Positions 22,540 through 35,468 are shown, counted from the stretch's first letter. The stretch: 64,000 nucleotides of DNA from Pelodera strongyloides (GCA_036852015.1 JAANDG010000607.1:1-64000), one strand, 5' to 3'. Notes: a model not told the origin generated them from the letters alone. A program made the numbers and translations.

Positions 22540-23270
22540 AAAGCAATTGATTCTTTAACCCTTACAATTTCAATGTGTAATTCATTCCTTGGAAAGGGCT
22601 TCGCGGCCTGAACAAATGGAACTACTTCATTAATTTCTAATTCACTGCATTAGTGTGTTACGGCACATGAAGAACTTATTTAGATTTGCTGGGGAATGAA
22701 ATTAGCAACCATTTACAGGCGTTTGGGATGTTTAGTATGCATATGGGCCATATTTTATATTTTACCGCCGTCTTAGACAGGTATTGCACTTTAGTCCTCA
22801 AGATTCCTCTTCATTTGTCCATGTTTAGCATTACATTCGCGATTGGGTTTTTTATGACCTAATATTAATAAAAATTTGTGTGTTTTCTTCTTTACATTCT
22901 ACCATTGATTTTAATATGCATTATCTTTTACTACGCCGAGTTTTTAATTATTAAACCCATCGAATATCATTTGATCGCGTAAAAAGGACGATACGTTTAT
23001 TTAGGTACTGAATTTCTTGAAAGCGTCACTTTTTTAAATGAGGCGAAAAAAAGAAAACGACATTGCTTCATAGTTTGAATCCTGTGCTAATTATACAATT
23101 AGCGATCTTTCCATGTTCCGTTCTGACACTTTTCGCTTGTTGTTGTTTGCCGTGGAAAATATATCTTTCGCGGCAAATCGTTGTTTCGGGAACTTCCGCG
23201 ACAAGTTGTCGTTTATCATCTTAGACACCTAAACGATAAACGATTAAAGTTGTTTTTCCTTACCGCCTAG
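22540..23270. other. AT-rich spacer between the inverted arrays, no gene recognised
   Basis: About 700 bp with no convincing open frame, flanked by two inverted arrays of the same period. It may be the interior of one non-autonomous element. Confidence 0.5.
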
Positions 23271-23275
23271 ATTCG

Positions 23276-23605
23276 CAAAACGATAAATTTGCCGTTTGTC
23301 GGCCAAAAAATATTTGGCCAAACGATAATTTGCCGTTTATCGCAGAATAATTGTTTGCGACACGATAAATTTGCCGTTTTCGGCAAAAAAATTTTTGGCC
23401 AAACGATAAATTGCCGTTTATCGCGGAATAAATTGTTTGCGACACGATAAATTTGCCATTTGTCGGCAAAAAAAAATTTTGCCAAACGATAATTTGCCGT
23501 TTATCGCGGAATAAATGGTTTCCGACACGATAAATTTACCGTTTGTCGCCAACAATTTTTTTCCGATACGGCTACAAAAGCGTTTTTTTCTTATCGGAAA
23601 CAAAA
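23276..23605. repeat. Tandem array, 41 bp unit, inverted relative to the first
   Basis: CGATAAATTTGCC or CGATAATTTGCC recurs at about 23281, 23323, 23363, 23404, 23445, 23487 and 23528, every 40-42 bp, alternating two unit subtypes. Read on the minus strand the units contain GGCAAATTATCG, as in the array at 22113-22535. Confidence 0.88.
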
Positions 23606-23974
23606 TTTATCGCGAAGGAAAAGCTCTACATCAGAGAGGAGAGGTATGCCGGGCAATCTGTACGACAAGAAGCTCAAGAATACCTAATACAGCATACCAA
23701 AATCCAATATCCAAAGAGGATTCCAAACCAAAATCTGTGGATAAAAGTAAACGTCCAAAAGCAAAAGTAAACAATAAAACTCCCGCTGTCAAAACGAAGT
23801 CATAAGATAAATTAAGACATCTGGTGAACGCATTTTTGCAGCGTGTAGACTGACGGAAAAAGATCCCCTTGTTCCAGCTTGTTCATTTTCTCATAGTGCT
23901 TTTTTAAAGGGAAACGCGGCCTGGATGTTCTTATTGTTTGTTTGAAAAACAAATAATCAAGTGCTCAATCAGAA

Positions 23975-24185
23975 TGACTGGTGTACTACATTCACTTGCC
24001 AACTTCAAAGCAGTAGTGTACTTACTTTGTGAAATTTGCATATGATGCGCATATCATATGTATCCTATGTAAATTTGGTGCTGGAAGCTGCGGGCGGGCT
24101 CCAAAAATTTGCATAGGATACATAGGAAATGTGTTTCATATGCAAGTTTTCCTAATTACAATACTGCTTTAAGACTGCACTGCTT
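23975..24185. repeat. Foldback element with CATATG-rich arms
   Basis: ATTTGCATATGATGC...TATCCTATGTAAATTT on the left is mirrored by AAATTTGCATAGGATACATA...TTCATATGCAAG on the right, around a GC-rich centre near 24085. No coding sequence is seen. Confidence 0.6.
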
Positions 24186-24897
24186 TGATAGGGTGCTAGG
24201 TAGAATTTCCGACGACCAAAGTTATTTATACGGTGTGTCCGCTTGGAATAAATGATTATATTAATGCCATTTTCATGAAAATATTTTGAACTTTCTTATA
24301 ATATCCGCCTGCAAACAGTAAACAATAATAGGCAATCCTGTGAGCTATTTCTCAATTTCTGCAAAAATTCACAAAGACTAAACGTCTAGAAAAGAATAGT
24401 AAATAAGGGTTTGAAGTTGCCTGAAGCCTAGCCCTTGTCAAAGAGCAAAAGGCTTTGCTTGACCATCATTAAAGATTACAAATGACAAGTATTCATGTAC
24501 ATTATGTGAAAAAATAACCAGCATATCATGCATCTTTATCTCTAGGAAATGACACTTGTACTGAAAATGTACCATGTAAACATGACTTAGGGAGGGGATT
24601 ACTTTTGAACTAGACGAACTTCAACTTTGCAAAGTGCATACGCATAGATTCGTTTGCACGACTTGAAGAGTAGGTGGTGCGTGATGGTAGCTTTTACTAT
24701 TTTTTTAAGTCTACAATAGAGCTTTTAGTAAAATAATTAAAGAATAACTATTCTTTTATAAACTTTCATTTTACTTTGTTCATTTTTACAGTGACGATAT
24801 ACAACTACAAATAAAATGGTCCCCATCATTTTTTGCTAACAGCAACGTGAAACACTGACCGGGTGCGCAGCCTACAAAAACACGGATGGGCCCAGGC

Positions 24898-25063
24898 GTG
24901 GCGGCCCACACATTTCGGGCAGAGTGTAGGTGGCGCACCGGCCAAGTTTCCTCACTGATGTCCTAAGAATGCTAACAATGTTATATTGAACGTCCCTCTG
25001 GGAATAGGAGAGCTTTTGCAAGGGCGTCCATTCTTCACAATTGCCACTTATAAACTGACAATG
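24898..25063 (-). other. Possible Cys-containing exon, unassigned
   Basis: On the minus strand an acceptor (CTCATTGTCAG) is followed by an open stretch encoding SGNCEEWTPLQKLSYSQ and, further on, LGRCATYTLPEMCGP. Three cysteines and no hydrophobic segment would fit an extracellular domain. It could belong to the N-terminus of the receptor gene downstream on this strand, but neither phase nor homology was established. Confidence 0.25.
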
Positions 25064-25329
25064 AGAAAAACAGCTCAATTTTGGTGACTTTCTGAGAGTT
25101 GAGAGTTCATCAGTTTAAAAGACAAGAAAATATATAGCTGTTCTTTCACAATCTCTCGTTGGACGGCATGACAGGCGATTTGTGAAACCTGCGCTTAAAA
25201 ACTGCTTTCCCATGTACTATGAAAGATTTACGTAAAATCATGGGAGCCCGCCGAGCATATGTTTACAAAACCAGCTGTCATACCACTTTAAACTTGGGGC
25301 ATAATAGAGCAAATCTACATGGGGGGGGG

Positions 25330-27620
25330 CTACTTATTAATCAACTACTTATGTGGAGAAATACTGGTTGAGTTATGAGTTCACGACACATGGCATGGCC
25401 ATGAGCTAATAATATTCCCCCTTATTAAATTGCATTGGATGCAAGCTGAACGATCTCCTATATTATAATTAATGTTTATTCGTTCGAAAAGTTCAAGTTC
25501 ATGGTGAATTTATAACGTTCCAGAAAGTGGCCAAGAACTTACAATTAAAAATGTGCACAATATGTGAGCATGTCCTTCATTTATTTAATTTAGAGTTTGG
25601 TTTTTTTTTACTTCGTGTAATGGTGGGATCTAATAAAGTTTTATAAAAAAAAGTTTAAATTATGTTTTTAAGATATAAGAAAGCCAATGCCGTCTAGAAG
25701 GTGGACTTTTCAGAGTAGCCACGGTCTTCCTTGGATTAGGAGCAAACGCTCTCCGAGATATAAAAAGCTTTCGTTTACTTACGATGAAATATTTAAAAGG
25801 ACAATTAACTAGCGGACAGCGCGGACCTTTATTGATCAAACTCTAAGGAATCAGAAATTAAGCGAGAACTTCAGGGTTATAAAATCAAATAACGAATCTC
25901 CGAGGCTTAGGGCCACTTAAATTATCTTTAACTTGATAGAACAGAAAGAGTATGGTTTCAGGTACGCACAGGTGAAAATCATTGCATAGCGGCAAAAACT
26001 AGCAGAGATATCCCGCCGATAAACCCTCCGACGAGCTCAGTAGTCAGGTCACGCTCAGCTCAACTCAGCCTCATACTTTTCTATGCCCGTTCATTTGCAT
26101 TCTTTCTCATCATGTTGATGTTGATGTGCGTATTGATCAGTGAACTTTGGTATTGAATTATATTTATACAAACACCATTAAATGCATTTTCGCGGGCTCC
26201 ATTTCTGGGGGAGGGGAGTGGTGTCCGATTGTAAGTAAGTCCACGAGTTTTGGGTGTTATGGAATGTGGTTTTCATGAGTATATTCTTACATATAGAATG
26301 AAGTTGGCTTAGAGATCAAGCCATAGTGAATAGTTAGAAGAATCAGCATCTTCTGCAAACTAGTAAAAAGGGGCAGGGACTGGGGGTAATCAATCCTAAG
26401 CTCTATGATAAAGCAAGAAGAAGTTATATTTGTGTTGCAAGGTGGATGTCATTAGTTCCTCGCAATCTGCATATTTATTAGTAGGCTGGAGAGCAAAGGA
26501 TCGGGACATTGGATATTTCGAGGATGAAAGACAGAGGGATAGAGAGATCGAGAGATAGAGAGATAGAGATAGAGAGAGACATAGAGACATAGAGACAGAG
26601 AGACAGAGAGAGAGAGGGTGTATTAATATTATTTATTAAGAAAATAAGTGCATCAGGGCGGGTCTGTTCCGGAACCCGGACGGGGTTCACTGAGATGAGA
26701 ACAGGGACCAAACTACAGAGCAAGTACTTGAACGAAACAAACTTCAGACGAGAAACTTCAAACTACGTTGTTTAGGCTTGTCATGACGCAAACTACGAAC
26801 TGACAGTAATATATATATTGAATTGAAATGTAGTTAAGGTTTGCATATATTTATCCTTTGGAAGCGCCGACATAACTTGGGTTTCACATAAAGCCCCCTC
26901 AAAATTATTTTTCTTCAACGGCTCATAGAGAAATCCTTGAGGTACGCCTCTAGCCTCTAGCTTTAAAGCACACCGCACATGGTTTGTGAAACAGGAACAG
27001 AATGGTACAAAATTTCCTGCGAGCTATACCGATGTAACTTTAGAACATAATTTTAGAATACTTGCAAATGACCCTTTTTCCATGAAGAGTAATCATCAAC
27101 TACACAAGGGATGCCTGACGTTTTCCTAGAATTCATAAATTCGATTTCAGAATGACTTATTTACCGTCTACTGTACGACTACGATCATTGAGGTTTTTCG
27201 GATTTCCGGAAATTTAATTAAATCGTAAAAGCCAAGGAAAACAGGATTTACGATTGAAAAATAAGAAAACAGTAATGTGTACGCAATGTATTTAATACCT
27301 TATCTATATAACTAATGTGTACGTGCAATCAGATATTTATAGCAAAGCTATGATGGCCTATGGTGTAGATCTTGTTTGCAGACACCCTACCCCATCCCTT
27401 TAATAACTTTTGAGAGGCTTGTCTCCTTGTAAGAGGTGAAAACTGAGCAGGGTGCTATTTATTTTTGAACTTAACTTGCAAACTCCCGCAAAAAGTCGAA
27501 CATCATTTCCTAAGCGTCTATAACACATCTAAAACACATTCAAAACCAACAAACAACTGAACTGATATATTGAACGCTATTACAAAACAGGAAATCGAAT
27601 AATGAATATTCACGAGTTTG
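25330..27620. other. Intergenic DNA, no gene recognised
   Basis: AT-rich, with a GA microsatellite at 26534-26622 and single MITE-like ends (e.g. near 26965, CACATGGTTTGTGAAAC). No supported coding region. Confidence 0.5.
26534..26622. repeat. GA-rich microsatellite
   Basis: GAGATAGAGA and ACATAGAGA repeats. The Ser/Leu-rich open frames on the other strand are artefacts of it. Confidence 0.9.
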
Positions 27621-27637
27621 GTTTACTTACGGACAAC

Positions 27638-27758
27638 TGAGTTGATATGGCAGAAGATCGACATGGCAAACCAAAATTGGAAACATATGAAGTAATATAA
27701 GGACGGCCGAAAAGTAATACACACAAATAAGATTAGAAAGGGTTACGCCGGTGGGCTG
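27638..27758 (-). other. Possible hydrophobic (signal-peptide-like) exon
   Basis: On the minus strand the stretch encodes VYYFSAVLILLHMFPILV, a hydrophobic run, and ends at a good donor (GTAAGT). A candidate acceptor TATTGTCAG precedes it. It could be the first exon of a secreted or membrane protein, including the receptor gene, but no link was shown. Confidence 0.25.
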
Positions 27759-28138
27759 ACAATATTGTGTGCACAAAAAGTGTGCCGCACAATTTTCGCC
27801 CTTCTCTGGCCAATTTTCGGAGCTCACGATCCTCAGCGGTTGGTCTGCGCAGGCGCACACGGCTGCACTTTAGGGTAGGCGGCATAAGCATTAGCATCCC
27901 ACATCTCTTTTGCGCGTTTAGAGGCTAGGCAAGTCTTAACGCCAGGTATAAAAATCGGTATTCGAAGCCCGAACAACGTCTATTTTTCTTTATTTATAGA
28001 TAGGATATGGCTATGGTCAAGTCGGCATCGAACGTGCATATAAACCCGTTAATTTGATGCTGGCTTCCGAGAAAACCGAGCAAGTTGCATAATTTGCTCA
28101 ATCAGCAGTAAGCATTCCTTCTTCATTCCTCCATTTCT

Positions 28139-28202
28139 TCATCTCTCTCTCTCTCTCTCTTCTCCCTTTCTCTCTCTCTCCCCCTCTCTCTCTCTCTTCT
28201 CC
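28139..28202. repeat. CT-rich microsatellite
   Basis: Interrupted CT/CCCT repeats. Confidence 0.9.
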
Positions 28203-28629
28203 CTCCCAAACAAATATATGTGCCCGAGATCAGGTCCAAATGAGCCGTAATGACCCGTTGAGAGGTCCCAGGATTCTTCACCGAATCTCTAATGCGGAAG
28301 ACCAAAGCGCATACAACTGGAAAAACTAAAACATCGAATTTGATCTAATACAGTGATACACTGTTATGATAAAAATTTCCACAACAGGTTTGCCAGGGCG
28401 AGGGTATCAAAAGTTGGACCGGGTAACATTGACAAGGCGTCGGTCGTACAAACAAACGAAGTGGGTGAGATATTCGCGTAAACTTCATAGAGGAAAAAGG
28501 CAAATCTGAAAGAGCATACAATTGTAAGTAAAACATTTTATATCGTAAAACTTTCTACCGTAAAGAATCGGGCGAGATAATCGCGCGAAATTCATAATAA
28601 ACAAATAAATAAATGGCGTGGGTGAAAAT

Positions 28630-28765
28630 GGCGCTTCAATGGCGTGGGTGAAAATACAGTTTCAATGTTTGCTTATGACATGTTCCGCAGAGTCCTAAGC
28701 AGTAGACGACGAGTTCCAGATGACAAATTTCTCGACGTCTTCGGGCTAGGGCCAGTAAGGGCCTG
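28630..28765 (+). repeat. Dispersed repeat family C, copy 1
   Basis: It shares TTTGCTTATGACATGTTCCG, GACGAGTTCCAGATGACA and CTCGACGTCTTCGGGCTAGG with copies at 39590-39765 (inverted), 50735-50815 (inverted, diverged) and 57608-57745. Part of it can be translated ([17 protein letters not shown]), and the same frame is open in the 39.6-kb copy. The family was not recognised. Confidence 0.7.
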
Positions 28766-29218
28766 TTGTTTTATATCGAAACTACTGAAAAGAATCGGAC
28801 GAGCTAATCGCGCGAAATTCATAAGCTACAATAGCGAGCAGTCAGTGACTTCGGTGAGATATGGGTTACGTATAAGTTTTAACATTACATTCTCTTATGT
28901 CACTGTCCGATGACGAAGGTGAATGCCAACTTGGGTCATAATTAATGTGCAACATTTAATTTATGTGTGGAGCACCTTTTGGGGTATAATGACTTGAAGA
29001 AAAAAGGGGAAGAAGCCGGAAGTTCGTGTAAATATAATAGAATAGAATATGTATAAAGATTGCGAAATAAGTATAAAGGTCGGTGACGTGAAGACCTGGG
29101 TCAGGTCAATGATTCTACATAATGAATAATGAATCTTTTACTACTCAAGAGTGGTTACGGTACTGAATTGAATGGTCTTGAGCTTGAGCTGGTCCAGAGA
29201 AAAAATCCTATCCTTCAG

Positions 29219-29545
29219 GAATGATTAAATGAAGGCAAGACCTCTCAAGGCTGGTCAGGCCAAAGTTTAGTTTGATTGCATGAACGAAAAATTGGGGTAT
29301 TGGACGAGTGGGGGTCGAACCCACGACCTCTGGATTACCGGTCCAGTATGCTAACCACTACACTACCGCCACCCACACCCAAATTTCGTTCTTGCTAGCG
29401 ACTTATACGGCTCGAATGCAACACACAGTGGGCGCATAGCACCACAACTGCCTGGGGGGTTATAAACCACAATACCAGCTAGGTGTGCATAACCGGAAAG
29501 AATTGATTAAATGAAGGCAAGACCTCTCAAGGCTGGTCAGGCCAG
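29219..29545. repeat. Direct repeats flanking a tRNA-Thr-like SINE
   Basis: GATTAAATGAAGGCAAGACC through GGCTGGTCAGGCCA occurs at 29222-29262 and again at 29504-29544. Between them, on the minus strand at 29302-29375, is a tRNA-like unit with box A TAGTGTAGTGGTTAGC, an anticodon arm CTGGA/TCCAG with loop CCGGTAA (GGT), and box B GGTTCGACC. Confidence 0.7.
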
Positions 29546-29954
29546 GAATGAGTCAGGAATGAGTCAAGAACGAAATTATCAAAAGAAACAAAACTAAAAT
29601 AGTTGAAGGTGGAAATCAATTTGTCTTTGTGTAAGTAGGGCTATTATGTGCGAAATATCATTGGAGAAAAAAAATGAGAACTAGGTTGTGAACTAAAAAC
29701 GAACGGAATTCTACACTAGAAAAGCCGAAATGCGGAAACAATAATTGTTGTTGAGTTTTGAAAAGTTCAAGTGACAAAGGGAGCTAATATACTTTTCGAA
29801 AACAATAACAAACTCTGAAACGGTACTTCTTTTACTATTCACTCATCACTTGGAAGAAGTAAGATGCAGAATCAGAGCGTAAATTTCTGACGAATGTCTG
29901 CAAAGTAATACGAGACAGTGAAGAGTGAAGGGAGATCATAGAAAGAAGAGCTAC

Positions 29955-30066
29955 AAAAAAGAGAAAGATACAGAGAGAGATACAGAGAGAGAGAGAGAGA
30001 GAGAGAGAAAGATATATATATATATATACAGAGAGAGAGAGAAAGATACGGAGAGAGAGAGATCAG
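29955..30066. repeat. GA/TA microsatellite
   Basis: GAGA runs around a short (TA)n, close to the left end of the next foldback MITE. Confidence 0.9.
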
Positions 30067-30107
30067 ACAGCTAGAGGAAAAGAGAGGACCTCTTAAAATC
30101 TCGCAAC

Positions 30108-30590
30108 TTAAAGGGATGGGTTCACTACAAAATCACCTTGTTTTTATGCTTTAGTTTGATTGCACAAAGGTAAAAATAAACAAAGAGCATAAAAATTGTT
30201 TCTTGAATTACTCCCTAGGGAAGATATTAGGTAAAGAGGGTGAGTATTGATCGATCTTCCGATAACATGAGTAAACAAGACAAACTAGGGAAGCTAAGAG
30301 ATATGGCTGAAACACACTGTTTTTTTCTGTGTTTTAAGTAAAATGAACGATGAAAACAACAATTTATTTTGCTCAAAACAGTGTGTTTCAGCCATATCTC
30401 TCAGCTTCCCTAATTTATCTTGTTTACTCATGTTATCGGAAGATCGATCAATACTCACCCTTTTTACCTAATATGTTCCCTAGGGAGTAATTCAAGAAAC
30501 ATTTTTTATGATCTTTGTTTAATTTTACCTTTGTACAATCAAACTAAAGCATAAAAACAAGGTGATTTTGTAGTGAACCCATCCCTTTAA
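30108..30590. repeat. Foldback MITE family D (483 bp)
   Basis: The left arm (TTAAAGGGATGGGTTCACTA...) and right arm (...TAGTGAACCCATCCCTTTAA) are inverted copies for about 200 bp each, meeting near 30340. TTAA stands at both ends. There is no coding capacity. Confidence 0.9.
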
Positions 30591-31379
30591 TGTGAAATCA
30601 CTATCGTAATGAGTGATCGCCGAAGTAACGAGATCGGCAAAAGCATCTGGGCAAAGAAAATGTGATCCGGCATACTGCATAGATCAATGCTATCTCGACG
30701 CTAGCGGACTCTACTACTGCCGTCCTCGAACTTCGCAGAATCCAATAAAACCAAGAATCAAATTTGGCGGTCGCCGTTACTCTTTTGATCAAGTGAGACA
30801 AAGAAGTGAAGGGTTGTGCTTTGAATTGTTAGAGTCGCAGGGCACAGGAAAGAAAATATTTTTTTCCATCCGAATGCAAAGCTCCATGCACAATGTATGA
30901 TCATTTCGTTACTAGGTTTTAGAACGTTTTTGAGCATCAGTGGTGAACAACCAAACTAGACGTGTCCTCTGCTCTCTGCTCCCTACATATAAGGAGATAT
31001 GCCGCGAGAATATGGTGAATGGGCTAAATTAGTTGCGATATAGACGCACCTGCGGTTCGCCGCGCGCTGATCGTTTGCGGCCCACGGGCAAGCTTTCACA
31101 TTGTTAGTGATTCCGCAACCAAAACTTTTCATTCACTGAGGTAGTTTTTACATAGCTCATAACAAGTTGCTCCCCAAAATCACAAAAGCCCATTTTATAG
31201 AGATAAAGAAAAACAACGCACAATATTCACTATTCAGAAGAAAATAGCAATATCCAACATAAAACGTCAATACAATTGTTTGAAATTGCTCTAAAGGCGT
31301 CAATAGAGAGAGTTATTTATTCCCCATAGAGTGCAATAATGGGCGAATAATATTCGTCACCCTGGTCCAAATTATGATA

Positions 31380-31516
31380 TTATGAAAAACACGCAGGGAG
31401 CCCTCTTTGGCCTCCCCAAGGAGCTAAAGAGTGCTTAGGGAGTGCAAGAGCAGAAGAGGTCCACAGCGTTGGTGAGCCTAGGGAGGGCTGTCTGATCTTG
31501 GTGAATACGGCCTTTG
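31380..31516. repeat. MITE family E, copy 1
   Basis: It ends in GGTGAATACGGCC and carries CAGGGAGCCCTC and GAGCTAAAGAGTGC. It matches the copy at 46339-46470 in inverted orientation. Confidence 0.7.
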
Positions 31517-32398
31517 AAATAATTTCTTACCGCGAACTTATAGTTATCGTGGTTAGTCGTTAGTTACACACCGATTTATCATTGCTAGACGAGCAAGAAA
31601 AACGCGCCAGGTCCCACAAACATGTGAAAACATTGTTGTTTCCCTAGGACCCAGGGGTTCACTGGGTGCATTCTCCTGGCCTGCCCCCTTGCCCTTACTT
31701 CCTCTACTGTAAGGAGCACCCCCCCCCCCCTCTATACCTATTCTATGCCCGATGAACTCTTGCAGAACCCATATCACATAGAACTTGTCTCTCCGACCAT
31801 CATTTCCACTCGGAATAAAGTTAGACGCGGCAAAAAACTTAGGCGCTAGAAAAAAGTTTGAAAACGAAAAGGATAAAGTGTTCTCTCAATTGCTCTACTG
31901 GCAATTCGATTTACGGTGTCGATGAGACGAAATTCGAGTCTAGGAAAACCATCGAAACTGACGAAAATATGTGTTTTTTCGGGAAAAGCCCCCTTGTCGG
32001 AATGAGGATGTACAGGGACGAAACGTCCCTTGGGGATAGACAATAGACACCTTTGGACAGAGAACGGGAACGGCAAATAAACATGACAACAGAACTACAG
32101 AACAGAGGAACGCTGAAAGTGTAGAGGTGATGGGCAATTCATATTCAGATCGGGTTACAAGGAAAAGAGGTAAAGAAGTAGAGTGGTAAGAAACAACTGT
32201 TGTTGGAAATGAGTAAAGCTCAGAGAAGTTATAGCTCGAAGCTTCCAGTTCGCTACAATACTATTATACTATTAAACTATTCGAACCGTCAAAGACACTA
32301 CTAAAAGAGACTTGAAAAGGTGTAACAAATAGTAAAAAAACAAACGGCTATCAAAAGTCGTGAAGCAAGGTTACTCGTAAATGTCGTTCATTTATGTG

Positions 32399-32560
32399 TT
32401 AAAGCGAAATACCGGCCCGTTTTTGAAACGCATCGTGAGCAGCTTCATTTTATGCAACGTATACAAATTAGTATAATTCAGCATAAAAACTAGACCCCAT
32501 TTCGAACTCACTTAATAAACGCATAAAACTGCAGCTGAACGCATGAAAATGGGCAAATAC
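32399..32560. repeat. MITE family A, partial copy
   Basis: It begins TTAAAGCGAAATACCGGCCC and GTTTTTGAAACGCATCG; the right terminal repeat is degraded or lost. Confidence 0.65.
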
Positions 32561-32848
32561 AAATGTACAAAATTATGGACTTAACGAAGCTCTAAGCAAA
32601 ACCATAACCTACAAAAAATTGAAAAGTAAGCTGCAAAAAAAGGCAAGCGACTGAAAGTTGAGATCAATAAACATAAAGAATATGTTTGCTGCAGCTTCTA
32701 TATGTGCATGAACAGTGGAATGACGATTCATTCGCGTGTGGCAACTTCATTAGAATTGGATACATTTTCAACTATTCATCAAAGGTGTAGAGTCTCTTTA
32801 CGTCTGAATACACGGGAGGATTTCTACAATGCATTCTGTCGAATTTTG

Positions 32849-32953
32849 TCTCTCTCTCCCTCTCTCTATCTCCCCCTCTCTCTCTCGCTTCTCTGTCTCT
32901 CTTTCTTTATCCGTCTGTCTCTCTCCCTACCTCTCACTGTACTCTCTCTCTCA
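32849..32953. repeat. CT-rich microsatellite
   Basis: Interrupted CT repeats. Confidence 0.85.
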
Positions 32954-33466
32954 CTACATCACGTAGCGCTATTTTACTTAGTGCTATACTAACCACAGTA
33001 GTCAGTGTAGCTACGAGCTACTGTAATGAACCCATTTAATTCAAACCCAGTGTTTTGACTGTTATTGCTCCCGCGGCATTACCGTTTCAACTAGCAGACG
33101 ATTAAGGAAACTGCGTGAAACATACCGTTTCCAGAGAAACAAATTTACCAAAGAACGCTCAACTAGTAAGGTCAGATTGGAAAAGTTAGGCTCAACCAGT
33201 AAGGTCAGATTGGAAAAGTTAGAATATGAATTGTTGAACTTCAAATCTCAAAGTCTAGCCTAATCTTGTCTCTTTCTACTTTTTCATTCTTTGTCTGTCT
33301 TTGTATTCTTGCAAAGTGCCCACGTATTCTTTGTCGAAGAAACGGAAATTCGGACAAATTTCTGTCTTTTGACATTTCTTTCAATTCCACTTGTGGCGTT
33401 AATGTTATAAGTGAGCGACTTTCAATTTTTACCTCTGAGGACTTCTGTATCCTTGACTTTTTCTTT

Positions 33467-33533
33467 CTCTCCCTCTATTCTCTCTCTCTCCCTCTATTCT
33501 CTCTCTCCTTCTCTCTCTCCTTCTCTCTCTCCT

Positions 33534-33586
<53 letters not shown>
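33467..33586. repeat. CT-rich microsatellite
   Basis: Begins with repeated CTCTCTCC/CTTCTC blocks and ends in about 20 pure CT units. Confidence 0.9.
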
Positions 33587-33590
<4 letters not shown>

Positions 33591-35468
33591 ACCTCGGAAA
33601 GAAAAAACGCCCGATTTTTGGACTTCTAAAGGCGTTGTCCTCTATCCGTGTCATCGCCGCGGTGCAAATTTCCTTCGGCATCTCAAGATGCCATTGTGTG
33701 TCTTTTCTAAGAGTAGGGTTCCCAAAAAAGACACAAAAAGGAACACAAAAAGGATAACCGGACAATGGCCAAGTGCTTTATTTCAGGAGAGAATGAGATC
33801 ATCTCCCCAGTCTCGAATAAAGAACTGAATTGTTAATTAACTTGTGCCGGGGTTCAGATTTTAAGGACTTCCTACGCATAAATGAAATTCTCTGGGAGCT
33901 CTAGGAACTGTTTTGAGCAGGGACCATGGGTGAGCTGCACTATTAAGGCAATGAGTGCCCAGGATTCTGAACGTTAATTTCAGTCAATTCCAATAAACTT
34001 GGCGTACCCGCGGCGTTGGCATGCTCGCGGCGGAAAAATGGCGCCCACAACATTGTACAACACATGGTGGCTTGTGAAATGCGCTTCAGGCGCGTGTAAA
34101 ATGAGAGCCAGTTGTCAGAAGATTAGATGCCAGCTAACTTTTTTGTTAGTTCGCTCACATTTGGCGTGGCTATCGCGTGTGAGCGGCAATGTTTCAGCGT
34201 ACAAACGGCGAATTCTCACCGCTGGCATGAAACCTTCCCTTCGTAGACTTTGCTTACCTTTTTTTTAACCAGGGCAGCCCTTTGCCCTAAGCTGGGCCCT
34301 TTGCCTTGACACAAGGCCAAAAATCAAGAAACATCGAAATCTTCAAATTACCTAATAGATTGGGGCCCAACATGCCCTTACACGCTCGTAATTCTGCAAG
34401 AAACATCAACAAAATTGGACCAGGGTCGGAGTTTCCTTATTTCCAAACAAAATAAATCATGCATAAGAGAAGAAAGAAAACTATGGACTATGGAATGGAA
34501 AATGCAACAAAGAAAAAAGTAACAGAACTTCGGCTTTTCAAATACTGCACGCGACATAAATCTTGTTTTGGCGGTCTTAAAAAATTAATTTACCGTGCGC
34601 GCCAATATTGTTCGCTCAGATAGCGCCAGGCTTTCGCCGCGCACATCCTATGTGTCACTCGTACAGGCGCAGCTCATCACCTCAAATCGCACTTGCAAAA
34701 ATCAACACGAGGTTGAGAACCTGCTACCGTACTGACTACTAACCCATAGCCGTTTTCAGCCGCTAAACAAGTGTCATGCCAATAAAACATATAACACCCC
34801 CGAACAGGAAGCCTTAGCGGACACCTAAACATTTTTAATAGCTCCTACTCCTACAACCATAACTTTTATTGCCAATAAAGCAATAACCTCCAGCCCCTTT
34901 GCACTTTGTACAACAGAAGGTATGACAACCTCGTCAAAAACACTATATACCTAGATACCAAACAACATTACATTGAATAACATATCCACTCATACCCCAC
35001 ACTCGAATAAAATTTTGCTTCACAGAGCTTAATATACAATACACAATTAACAGGTCAAAAATATTTATATAAGCATTACAAGACGTTTAGAAATCCCCAC
35101 AAGGGAAAAACAGCGGGGACCTAAATCACAAAAAGATAAAAGTTAAAAAGGTAATCAATATAAGCCACAGGTAGCCAAGTATCTGCGGGGAAATATGCCT
35201 TACGTCAACGCTCAAAAATTCGCAAACAAGAAGGAATGGACATCCACAAAACATATACAGTTCACAATAATCGCAAATATATAAGATAACGTAAAAAATA
35301 ATCTAAAAAACAAAACCTAGACCCAACTGTCCAATTCGAGATACGGTACATCAACTACTAAATACACAGAACGATTCCATCATTGGTTCTTACACAATTC
35401 TCATTAACCGTCGTAAAAACCATCACGGAAAGATACACTCAACTTCAACTCAAACAAACATGACAAGC

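Larger units (their letters stand above)
30591..35460. other. Repeat-rich intergenic DNA, no gene recognised
   Basis: It holds a MITE at 31380-31516, CT microsatellites at 32849-32953 and 33467-33586, a family A fragment at 32399-32560 and a 36-bp direct duplication at about 33150-33225. A plus-strand open frame at 30613-30900 (CDPAYCIDQCYLD) was considered but has no supporting splice sites or homology. Confidence 0.5.

Noticed and set aside
22113..23605. CRISPR-like array
   Set aside because: Units abut without unique spacers, and the context is an animal genome; these are ordinary tandem repeats.
30613..30900. Cys-containing plus-strand frame (CDPAYCIDQCYLD)
   Set aside because: No splice sites, signal peptide or homology to support it.
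33266..33757. 163-codon plus-strand frame
   Set aside because: About a third of it is Ser/Leu from a CT microsatellite, and it has no domain.
33999..34268. 89-codon plus-strand frame (MAYPRRWHARGG)
   Set aside because: Single isolated frame in repeat-rich DNA with no domain or neighbours.
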